From Azolla caroliniana (Eukaryota; Polypodiophyta): DNA of 64,000 bases. The position numbers were made by a program, and so were the translations under genes. How positions within the stretch are numbered: the first letter of the stretch is position 1; every line of letters begins with the position of its first letter. The stretch spans positions 13,888,001-13,952,000 of the forward strand of contig JBHGNT010000008.1 in NCBI GenBank assembly GCA_043228905.1, written 5' to 3'. Shown here piece after piece: positions 54,131 through 64,000 of the stretch. Under the pieces are notes generated by a model, which had not been told where the DNA came from, ran no database searches, and saw nothing but the letters and a program-made list of their open reading frames with translations.

Positions 54131-56024
54131 CATGCTAATTTTGAATTTACCAAAAATTCTATCAATTAAAATATAATTTTGATTAATGCCAAGGTGGATG
54201 TGATTAGCACTTGAGTGAGGTTATTGGTTCTTCATTGGGAGTGGTTCACCCCCAGTTCATTCGTATGGTTAACATTTGGGCCGAGGGCATTAGTAGTTGG
54301 TTATCCTTGCATAGTACTTGGTTAGCCGTTTTGTCCTCTTGGTTCCATAGTCTTTCTATGACACTTTGTTAACATGTCAAAAATCAAACGACATTTGGGA
54401 AATTCCGCAAAATATTATATGTATATGTTAGGATGTTTGAAGCAAATTCGACATTACCCCACCTATTTTCAAATTTTGATTGGTATTGAGATTCTAGAGG
54501 GAGAGAGAAGAAAGAATGAGTTTGAGAATTTAGAAAAATAACAAATAAATTGGGAGTTTTAAAATTTTGAGGGGTAATTTGGGAATGAGATGAATAATCA
54601 AGTGCATTATGATAATTCTTCCTATTTTAAATCTGTGAATTACAAGGTGGGTTATGATGCGTTCAAAGACTTGACCCGTAGGATAAATGCACGATAAAGG
54701 TGAACAAAAATGCGAAAGAATTCTTAACTTCCCCATGGGCTCTTTAACATATATGAAAGCACTCATTTGACTACTTTGATACCTTTGCTAATCAATGTGA
54801 ATGCAAATGATACATTTGGGCACAACGGTCGGTGCTAATCATTATAGATTTACAAAGTAAAACAAGATACTTGAAGTGTGACATAGTCTTTTGTGCAAAT
54901 CTATAGACAAAATGATTATCTTCTTTGAGAAAACAAGAGGCTTTTGTGAAATTATATGTTGTGTGAGGCTACTCATAGTAAATGTGTGCACAAGGTCCTC
55001 TCGTAATGATTGTGCAACATGACTCCTGAGTCCTTACTTGGAGAAGGACGAGAGAATGACACTGGCATGAGTTAGTAAGAAGTTGAAATGGTCACATCTT
55101 TGATATCATGATTTCGCAAGTTCATATGTGTCCAATTTATGCTTGCCAAAAAACATGACCTCAAGGATGTAAAAAAAAAGGAGGCGAGTAGATATTGGGT
55201 ATCTAAAAGTGACACAACTGTGCAAAACTCTCTTGAAGCTCGTCTCTATATCAAGATTCAAGATAACATCATCTGAAAAAAAAAGTGACGACATGGGTCA
55301 ATAAAAAGCTATGTATTTTGTTTGCTTTCACATTTGCCAAAGAAAAAAGTGAGGTGTTGGTTGGTGACATATAAGTCAAGTTCCACTAATTTTTGTGTTG
55401 AGTAAGAGATTGACATGTATTGACACATTCAAATTCATGGATCCATATTAGTCCCTCTAGCATCCAATATCTCCATCTCTCCAACGCTAATTATGCTATA
55501 TTTATTTTCTAAGATTGAACTAGTGCCAATCATCAGCATCCTAAATATTTTAATGGAGTACGAGTATATTTTGCATTGTTTTTGTTCAAATTCCTATACT
55601 TCTCTCTTTCTCTCTCACGCATTGGGAAGCTAGTAAGGAATTAATTAGACGTTGATAATTACTTGATGAGTAATCAATAGTAGTAATACTATTTAAAATA
55701 ATATCAATAAGTGAGTGTTGGTTCATTGGTTACCATTCGTTGAGAAATACATATAACATGCAATCAATGGTGAGCTTATCTACGAGAGTTGGTTGGAGCA
55801 TTCATCTTTCATGAGAAAACACTGTTATGAGTCATGACTGGTGGTTGATTGCAATGATTCATTCATACCTACAAGTGTCAATGCTCGAGCATGTACAAGA
55901 TCCTCGAGCATTGCCGGTTGAAGAATTGCAAATTGGTAGATAGGATCTTCCTAGCTTTGACTTTTGACTCATCCCTTGATTTATGCTCGTAAATGCAATA
56001 GAATGTGTCCGAAGGACGTGGCCT
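54131..56024. other. No gene seen
   Basis: AT-rich sequence with only short random frames. I see no retroelement motif, tRNA or promoter that can be supported. Confidence 0.5.
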
Positions 56025-56116
56025 CTTTCTTCCCCCGGCACGCATGTAATGTTTTTCCTTTGCATTTTACCTTCTTTCCCCTGGCACGCATGTAATGTTT
56101 TGCCTTCGCATTTTAC
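56025..56116. repeat. 46-bp tandem repeat, two copies
   Basis: Two adjacent units around GGCACGCATGTAATGTTTT, each ending GCATTTTAC, with a few substitutions between them. Confidence 0.8.
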
Positions 56117-57096
56117 CATCTTCCATCAGGGCAATATCCAAGTAATTGCTTTTATATCCCATGTGGAGTGCGTTAGAAGATGTTTCAGTCACAACTTGGC
56201 CAAAATGGAGGTCACGCTTGCATGCGACAATTTGATAGGCGGCGCCGCGAGCAACATGCCTGATCTACAAATGACGCGGCATGACATGCATGCAACAGAA
56301 AAGCCGGGCTCGAATCCGGACACACAAACAAATACACACACATGAACGCGATGCCATTGCACATAGAATATGTATGTTCCTCGAGCCGTAGGAATGTGTG
56401 AAGAAAGTAAGCGACGAGTTTTCGGGTCAGGGGTGCCGCGAGTGGGAAAGGAGAAAGGAAAAAGGAGTTACAGGTACCTCCTCTCTGGTGGGGTTGGTTT
56501 TGAAATGGCCCCAAAGAGGGGGGGGGGGGACTTTAAATGCCTCACGGGAACAGTTATGGACCGGCAAGTCCCATATGAGAGAGAGAGAGAGAGAGAGTAG
56601 ATATTGATGGTGCATGGATATGGGCCCCACTCCTTCTTCTCTTTTCTCTTTCTCTAGCTCCACCTCTAGGAGTATGTATGTATGTAGTTAGTAGTAGTTA
56701 CTAGTAAGTAAGTATGTAGTATAAGCACACAGGACAGGAAGATATCATAATCTGATCTGTTATGTTATGAAAAAAAGGCCTCCTTCCTCTCTTTTCTTCT
56801 TTCTTCTTTCTTCTTCTTCTTCTTCTTCTTCATCATCATTCCCCCCCTCCCCCCTCCCCCTCCTTCTTGAATAGCTGTTACATGGCTTTTACTTAGAAGA
56901 AACCAACCCCTTTAAACAGAAACAGAGAGAGAAAGAGAGATTAGGTCATGTTTATCTCATTAGCAGCACTAGTAGCATCAGAAGAGGAAGCAGAAGCAGA
57001 AACAGAAACAGAAACAGAAACAGAAGAAGAAGAAGAAGAAGAAGAAGAAGAAGAAGAAGAAGAAGAAGAAGAAGAAGCAGAAGAAGAAGAGGTATT
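56117..57096. other. Upstream region of the host gene, microsatellite-rich
   Basis: Contains G(10) near 56519-56529, (GA)n at 56577-56596, a CT/TTC-rich tract at 56790-56870 with C runs, and (GAA)n/(CAGAAA)n at about 56990-57090 directly before the start codon. Pyrimidine and GAA tracts are common in plant 5' leaders. No clear TATA box could be chosen. The GAA run is probably untranslated leader. Confidence 0.55.
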
Positions 57097-58677
57097 ATGA
57101 GTGCCTACTCTTTACAGCGTTGTGTCATTCACCCTCTCCATAGCAAGGTCGGCGTTTGTGCCCTGTGCCTGCGCGAGCGCTTGGTCGCCCTGGAAGCAGA
57201 CCGCTCCCACTCCGTCTCTGCAGAAGACTCATCCCCCCCTCCAGCCTCCATTGATCCCCTCCTTCTCCCACCATTGCTGCCTCGCCATGGCTTCACCCAT
57301 GACTCTACCTCTACCTCCACCTCCACCTCTTTCCTCCTTGCTGCTCATTCTGCCGCATCCACAGTCCTGGATGATAACCCTGCAGAATCAATGAAGGAGA
57401 AGGATACCAATGTAGTTCCGTTGGATCGCCCCCAACAACGTTTAGCAGATGAATGGATACCTGAGAATTGCACGATTCCACCACCGCCGTTGCCCACCTT
57501 CTTGCATCGATTAAAGGTCAAAACCCTCACTATCCCTCCCCCCTCCCCTGACAGACCTCCTGTGGCCACGGCCATGGCACCATCTCAGGACGCAACAACT
57601 GGGATTTCTCATCATAAATCTAACCCTAGCAGGTTCTCAAATTTCGTGACGCCAAGGAGGAGCAATGCATCAGAATTGGCAGATCATGTTAACAATGTTA
57701 GGCTTAATTTTAGCACCACGAAACAACCGCAGAAATCGCCGGCGATCCTTCAGCAGCAAGATGGGGTTTTAAGTCATGTAGATCTACAGGAGCAGCCTGC
57801 ATTGGAATGCAGCTTATCGGATCAAGTGAACCATCGGATGGCCATGGCGGCAGCACTGTCTTCTTCGCCATTGCATCCGCGGTCGATTAACAACTCCAGT
57901 GCTACCTCTACGAACTGGATCGCATCTTTGTTCCACCGGGGTAGCAGGAAGAACAAGCAATCATCATCATCATCATCTTCTTCTTCTTCAAAGAAGAAGA
58001 ACAGGAATCATCACAACATTTCAGGGTTGGAGGATCACATCCGGGCGGAGGAGTTCCATGGAAATGAAGTGCCGATAGTGCCATGCCGGATGTCGGTCGA
58101 TGGATCCGGACTAAAACCTTCGTGCCCGGATCGTTACACGATGATTAAGCCGAAGCCACATTGGGCGGACAGCGAGACACAAGGATTGAGCTACAGTGTG
58201 AAACCGCACCACCACCACCAATCCAAGTGTGGCACTTGTACCTCTGCTGCCACGAATGCACCACCGGCTTCTCTAGGGGAGAGATTGAGCACAGCCCGAT
58301 TAACATTTAAGCTGGAGCAGAGGAAACTTGTGGAGCCGAACCCCGACTCCACGTGGGCCCGATCCAATGGCCACGCGGATGTCGAGATCCGACGGCCCGC
58401 GGTGCTTTTCGAGCGCTCCCGTAGCTGCGGATCGAGCGCTTATAGCAACACCACTGACTTCCCGAATTGTCCGAGCTCGAAGAACGTGGCAAGGCCCAAG
58501 AGGTCATGTGGCCCAGCGCCCGCCCATGTCTCGATCCCGAAACATGCCATAACAGGGGTCGGTGTCCGAAATGGAAAGGATTCGCGGCTAAGCTTGGGTT
58601 CATATCTTAGTAGCCCTTTCCGGAAGTCGGCCGCAGCTGCGGCCAATCGGAAACAAGCAGCTGTCCATCATTTGTAA
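57097..58677 (+). CDS. Uncharacterised plant protein with OCTOPUS/DUF740-like N-terminal motif
   Basis: A single uninterrupted 526-codon frame, the only convincing host gene in the window. The N-terminus holds a Cys/His motif, C9-X2-H12-P ... C21-X2-C24 followed by LRERL (residues 9-29), like the opening of the OCTOPUS/DUF740 family of plant membrane-associated proteins, which act in phloem patterning in Arabidopsis. The rest is low-complexity, Ser/Pro/His-rich and mostly disordered: a Ser run then KKK near residues 288-303, a HHHH stretch near 370, and a basic C-terminus with SYLSSPFRKSAAAAANRK. It is shorter than classical OCTOPUS proteins and has no transmembrane segment. ATG 57097 is chosen because the Cys motif follows at once and the upstream sequence is GAA repeat. 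The product could instead belong to another small plant family with this motif. Confidence 0.75.
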   Translation: MSAYSLQRCVIHPLHSKVGVCALCLRERLVALEADRSHSVSAEDSSPPPASIDPLLLPPLLPRHGFTHDSTSTSTSTSFLLAAHSAASTVLDDNPAESMKEKDTNVVPLDRPQQRLADEWIPENCTIPPPPLPTFLHRLKVKTLTIPPPSPDRPPVATAMAPSQDATTGISHHKSNPSRFSNFVTPRRSNASELADHVNNVRLNFSTTKQPQKSPAILQQQDGVLSHVDLQEQPALECSLSDQVNHRMAMAAALSSSPLHPRSINNSSATSTNWIASLFHRGSRKNKQSSSSSSSSSSKKKNRNHHNISGLEDHIRAEEFHGNEVPIVPCRMSVDGSGLKPSCPDRYTMIKPKPHWADSETQGLSYSVKPHHHHQSKCGTCTSAATNAPPASLGERLSTARLTFKLEQRKLVEPNPDSTWARSNGHADVEIRRPAVLFERSRSCGSSAYSNTTDFPNCPSSKNVARPKRSCGPAPAHVSIPKHAITGVGVRNGKDSRLSLGSYLSSPFRKSAAAAANRKQAAVHHL

Positions 58678-61591
58678 AATTTGTTCCTTCTTCTTTTTTC
58701 TATAGGCAATTTGAAAAGCAAGTAAAGAAAAACATTTGTTGATTCATGATGGGCCACACTCCCTCTTGGTTGTTGGTTGATGGAAACAAATTGTATCATT
58801 TTGTTACACTTAAGTTTTAGTTTCTCCAGGCCCAATTATGGGCCCTTTGGCCTTCCCTTCGCATTGAAGGTAAAAAAGAAAAGAAAAGAAAAGGAAATGT
58901 TCCGGTAAATAAACCGATGGAAGGATCGGGTTCTGCGGTTCTCGATGTCATTATGCAACTTTTACGTTTGTCCTTATCGTTCAATTCTTTCGTATTCCAA
59001 ATTTTTCAACTTTACCAGACACTACAAAATGTAGTCTTTGTGTATATACTGTAGAGAGCATATACCTAAGCAAGCCCTAGGTATTCGTCTCGGGCATTGA
59101 AAACAAAACTCACCCATTTGTATTGGCTCTCACTTTTGAAATCCTCTAAAGCTTAATATGAAGCATTACGCAAACAACATCCAAAAGCTAAATGATCTTC
59201 AAATTGAATGATTGCCATTGTTTGTCTATGTATGTATGGTAGTTGTGAATTGTAATTTTTTTAATAAGTTCCTTCCTTGAAGATGTATGTTGCAACCTCT
59301 TAAGCTCAACATTGTGCCTTGGATGCAAATCAATGTGATGTGATGGAATGTGTTTTTTCTCGACTTCACTTGCACGTATTAATATTTATGCTTTTTTTAA
59401 TCAATTGAGTGAGTGAAATTATAGGTATCACCTCATATGTAATGATTGGTTTGAGAAGGTCTTGGAGTTGGACTCATTATACATCAAATTTCATCTCTGT
59501 ATCTATTATATGTAGTAGAGATTAGACACAAATAGGTGGAGTTGTTAATATCCACTAGAAAAAACTGATATACACTATGTGGAGCACCAAAATACACATT
59601 ATAGGATGAGAGGAGAGCGACGGATCCTTTCTCTCTAGCCATTACTCAACTATGTAAAAGATGTTTCATATCTCAAAGTCATTTCACACCATCACATCCC
59701 ACAAAACAGTAAATGTTACACACAAAAATAACCAATATCCACATACATAGAGAGAGAGAGAGAGAGAAGACACTTGTTCATGTGGTTATTTTATAGCCAT
59801 TACTCTCTCTTGGTTACAACTAGCAATTGCATGGACAATCCAATAGGCACAATAGGACAATCCAATAGGCATCTCACTTTAGAACCCAATGTGTATCTTA
59901 CGCTAGACACCTCAATCTAAATATAATTTCAAAGGGAAAATGGAACATGTGATTCATCGAAAATGTGACAAAGACCAATGCCACAAGGACAAAAAGTCAA
60001 GGATGGACCTTCAATGGTTGGTGGGAAATTGTGAGCAACGCAGCTCCTCATTTAGGACTCATGTCAAAATATAAATTATAGACATGCACATGTGTGCGCC
60101 CACACACACAAACACAAACATACTTTTTCTCTAAGCTTTCAAAGTAGCTAGTCTTCTCTAAGTACAAGTAATATTAATGAATGTAAGTCACTAGTGATAG
60201 GGGGTCCAATAGTCATTTGTCGGTACCATTCATTGCAAAGAAAGACTAAAACTAAACTACATATAGAAATGAAGAGACTCTATGTGTTATATATAACATT
60301 ATAATAATAATATGTGCCCGCCATCACACAAGTTTATGGTCAAATAAGGTACCCCCATGATGTTTTGCCTTGTACAACAAGGAATAGAGAAGATGCTTTT
60401 TTGTTTTTTGAATAAAAAGCAAACCAAAAAACAAAACAAACACTCTCTTAATATATAGCCTTACTAGATATGATACGAAGATTCAAATTTCAGACCAAAC
60501 AAAAATTTAAGAGAGAAATTTTCATCCATTCCAAGATTCCCACCACTTCTAGAGTGTGTATCTACACTCACTATACTATACTCATGCATAGGTTGGTGCG
60601 AACCTATACATGGGGAATTCAATCAACCCTATTTTCTCATTAGGGTCTATATTACACTCTTCCCCCCTTCCAACCTCAACATGAAGGAAGGAGTATTTCT
60701 TGTTACTAATTCAACTCATCTCTTTGCATGGTTTTGTTTCTTTGAGCTCACATTGCACTAAAAATTGTGCTAGATATGGGTTGTGGTCTATAGTATATAC
60801 AATAATATATGCACTCAAATCTATATACACATCTACATACATGCATACACACACATATAAAAAGGACATGCCATCGGGTCTCCAATCAATGCCATTCAAC
60901 TCTAGTTCCTCATGGTGTCATGATGTTAAGAAATTAATTTCCTAATAGTTGTTGAGGAGTTTCATAACTCTTGTTTGTACAAAAACAACAACATATATAC
61001 AACTATCACTAATTTATTGAGGTAGAGCCTACATGTAGACAAGGAACTAGGGTGAATTGAGCATGTTTGATATATTGAGATGGAGTGAATATTTACAATC
61101 AAAGGAATCCAATTCAATTTTGATTTTGATTTTGATTAAGAAGCTACTTTCCCATCAGTTAGGAGAAAAATATTTTAACTAATAAACCCTAGGTTTAAGG
61201 CTCAAATACTTAAGCCCCAAGGATATTTCAGTTATTTGAGCTCTCGCGCTCAATCACATGTGTGTATAAAAACATATAAGCTCACACACGGTCATACAGA
61301 AACACATATTTGCCAACCTAAAAATAATAAAACACTAAACAGGTTGGAATACATGACTCATATGACTAGTCCTTGCTAGGCAATCTGATTTTACTTGGCC
61401 TAAATGCAACAACTATGCGATTCATGTGGTTGTCTATATAATGTTGCATGATTACAATTCTAGATAAGACATACTAGTACAAAACTAGGAGTGGATTGGC
61501 TTTAGATAAGCTTGTTTTGTGACCTTCTTTATTTAGAGCATTGATTTGTTTATGTCTAGAGTGATAACACCTTCAAAAAGTTCATTTTTGT
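58678..61591. other. Downstream intergenic DNA, no gene seen
   Basis: AT-rich sequence with a (GA)n at about 59752-59767 and short CA-rich stretches near 60100. Short frames such as 60700-60945 lack any domain or codon signal. The start presumably includes the 3' UTR of the 57.1-kb gene. Confidence 0.5.
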
Positions 61592-61934
61592 TACCTCATG
61601 GTAGGATTAACCCCAAACAATGTGTTGGACAAATCTGTGAGCAGTGAGACCTCCACTAGACAAGGTTGAGGGGAGTTTTCACTCTGTGCTTAGGCTTGCA
61701 CACTAATTAAGAATCTTGGGTTTTTACATCACTCTAAGATTCCCTACAACAAGTATGTAGGTACCTCATGGTAGAATTAACCCCAAACAATGCGTTGGAC
61801 AAATATGTGCAGTGAGACCTCCACTAGACAAGGTTGAGGGGAGTTTTCACTCTGTGCTTAGGCTTGCACACTAATTAAGAGTCTTGGGTTTTCACATCAC
61901 TTTAAGATTTCCCGACAACATGTATGTAGGTACC
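61592..61934. repeat. 170-bp tandem duplication
   Basis: Unit 1 is 61592-61761 and unit 2 is 61762-61930. They share TACCTCATGGTAG, CTCCACTAGACAAGGTTGAG and CACACTAATTAAGA, with roughly ten differences, followed by the first bases of a third unit (TACC). No coding potential is visible. Confidence 0.88.
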
Positions 61935-64000
61935 GCCAACAAAATGAATGATGGTTGGCTTAAACTTTTTGCTTTTTAGTTAATGTGTGTTGATATTTTC
62001 ACAAACTCATTTTATGTAAGATTTTGGAAATAAAAACATTACTTTTATTTAATTGTTCCTCATTTAAAAGTTTTTAAGATAGGAAAGTAAGTTGTTACAA
62101 CAATTAAAATCTGAATTTCAATGGTCTCTAACTATCACAAATAGAGAATAGCTTTAAGATGACACCTAAATACTTACATTTAAAAGAGTGCTTGAGGGTT
62201 TGTAACTTTGTAGTTCCCATGAATTGTCCCAAAGCCAACAAATATGTTCATAGGAATCAAAGTGCTATAAAGAAAAGATAATAACACCCTTTGAATAAAG
62301 TGAATCAATGGATTCAATGCAAAAAGGAGACAAATTCAGTAATGGATGGGCAATTAAGTTGTTGCAACAACTAGTATTTGAAATTAAACCAGCTATAATT
62401 ATTGTACCCACATCCATATGAAACTAATTCTAGTACAGAGTGACTTTGGAATAGAACATTAGATGTTTTGGACCGTATGCATCTCTTTCATATCATTATA
62501 TTTATTCTATGTTAATGTTTAATAATTATAAAAAGTCTTGATAAACTCTCAATCTATAACGATGTGCAAAGGAGAGAAATCCATGATGGTCATGTGTTCT
62601 AAGTAAGCACAAGAACAAAATGCCCAAAAGCAAATATATAGCAGAAATTGAGAGAGATGACTACACTAGATAAAAAAAGATACACCTATAGAAAAGTAGA
62701 GTCCTTTATATAGCTTCTTTCCAAATTAGGGTAGAGTGTCTTGGCCTTTGTCCAAATAAGTGTACAAATCTCAAGTTTGTGGGGCATGTGATAGGTTTGC
62801 CCTAATGGCCATCCTTGTATCCTTCAAAGAAACAAGTAGGACCTCCCTTCTAGTTTAAGGTTGAGAATAGTTTTGTTCTCATTTCACAATAATGCTTCTA
62901 GGTTTACACATACATTGTGCATAGTATGTTTTTCCTTACTAGAGGCTTGTAGGTTTTCCCCTCAAACGAATTTTATCTTGTCCACTCCAATTAAAAAGTG
63001 TAGTTTTAGAAGCATTTTTGCATTTTTTTATGGTATTCTTGTTGTCATAAATTTGTCTAGGGCAATGCCTATAATAAATACATTACGAGATACTTAAAAA
63101 AGATTTTTTTACAATCTACATTCTGAACTTGCAAACCCTTGTGTCTAATTTCGTACAAGTCAATTCGTTAAATGAATCTTTGTGAGATGCCAATCCTCCA
63201 AGGAGATTTTACAACAACGCATGTTTTGGATGAATGTGGATGATTAAAAGTATGGAAAAAGAATTCACTCACTAGTGTGAAAGAAATATATGATATGTGA
63301 ATGCATACTATTTAGAATTAAAAATGCTGCATGCAAATGTGTGCACAAGAGCTAATTATTGGTTACAACTTACAATATTATTTGAACAAGTAGTACATTT
63401 AATTAGGTAAGGCGCATAGTCCAAATTTAAGACATCCACATGTGGATTGTGTTATGCTTCCGTATTTCATTGGATGTATTTTTTATTTCTTTAGCAGATG
63501 ACTCACATTAGCCTAAACATTTGAAATTGCATCGAATAAAATCAACGCCGAATATGCATAGGTTGGAAATCTTGCAGCTTGACAACATGAACTCCTCGTT
63601 TGTAAAGGGTGCAATATTCCCTCCCTATTTTGTCTGTATAAAAGGACTTTTCAGCATTCATTTAATGCTTGAAAAGGCATCTCCCAAGCACAAACTAAAA
63701 ATTGAATATGCACATCATTACATGGATATTCAATAGATACTCTTATACAAGCAAAAACTAAGGAAAAATGGGAACCTCTTGCCTTTCAGGATGAAAAATA
63801 ATTGCACCGCCTTGTGCCATTGGACTTTGGAGATGCATAGAAAGGAGTGTTGGGAAATAGGAAATATGTGAAGAGTAATCACATCTTAAAGCACAATATG
63901 AAAGCATTGCCTTACTATCATATAAGAGACTTTTATAGGTAAAGTTCCGGTAAAGGATGATGTTTAACATTAAGGTTATGGGTTCATGTCTAAAGAAATG
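61935..64000. other. AT-rich DNA, no gene seen
   Basis: Only short random frames; no retroelement, RNA gene or regulatory element that I can support. Confidence 0.5.

Noticed and set aside
56990-57096. Translation of the (GAA)n tract as an N-terminal extension of the 57.1-kb gene
   Set aside because: The Cys/His motif begins right after the ATG at 57097, and a poly-Glu leader peptide is not expected in this type of protein; the tract fits an untranslated leader.
60700-60945. 81-codon plus-strand frame as a small gene
   Set aside because: No recognisable domain, biased towards Ile/Tyr/His in AT-rich DNA, with an overlapping frame on the other strand.

Overview
The window looks like an angiosperm nuclear genome. 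It holds plant-type Ty1/copia and Ty3/gypsy LTR retrotransposons with tRNA-Met primer sites (TGGTATCAGAGC), a chromovirus with a C-terminal chromodomain, CpG-decayed coding regions, and one intact intronless host gene with a plant-specific N-terminal Cys/His motif. I see no bacterial, organellar, rRNA or CRISPR features. The species cannot be named from this sequence.

Layout. Positions 1-~52390 are one nested retrotransposon cluster; 52390-64000 is sparse, AT-rich host DNA. Minus-strand copia remains (A, B, C, I, K) form the scaffold and other elements are inserted in them. The layers that can be shown by target-site duplications (TSDs) or restored reading continuity are these. (1) Copia C (5895-8313 and 22312-22870) is split by chromovirus D (8314-22306, TSD GATCT/GTTCT). 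D is split inside its gag by divergent gypsy E (8713-16752, 4-bp TSD ACGT), and E carries a solo LTR of its own superfamily (12972-13678, TSD CCGC). (2) Plus-strand copia F (23885-29638) carries solo LTR G (24755-25231, TSD GTCCC) and LTR H (27419-28050). (3) Minus-strand copia K (30436-~52390) is split by an E-family solo LTR (32359-33014, TSD ACGT), by a compact non-autonomous copia M (33557-36417, TSD GTTCG), by a 10.1-kb gypsy P (36503-46589, TSD ACAGT) and, inside its own 5' LTR, by a palindromic non-autonomous element N (48109-51917, TSD CATAG). The region 3881-5894 is a decayed relative of the extra 3' ORF of element P.

Most interesting signals. (a) LTRs of at least two unrelated families carry a tRNA-like module of about 68 bp, with A-box/B-box spacing as in a tRNA, a T-arm and in some copies acceptor-like or anticodon-like stems. 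It is antisense to the element in every copy. (b) Family E is an unusual gypsy lineage: 4-bp TSDs in three of three insertions, a primer site matching tRNA-Trp, and FLND in place of the usual RT Y/FxDD. (c) Gypsy P has a ~3-kb accessory coiled-coil/acidic ORF downstream of integrase, and a diverged homologue survives at 3.9-5.9 kb. (d) Two insertions (N and the right end of D) are fold-back structures bounded by TSDs, which suggests strand switching during reverse transcription. N shares its primer-site region and 3'-terminal block with P, so P-like elements probably mobilise it.

Right flank. A degenerate gypsy integrase lies at 52.9-54.1 kb. One host gene at 57097-58677 encodes a 526-aa protein with an OCTOPUS/DUF740-like N-terminal motif. 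The rest is microsatellites, two short tandem duplications and DNA in which I see no gene.
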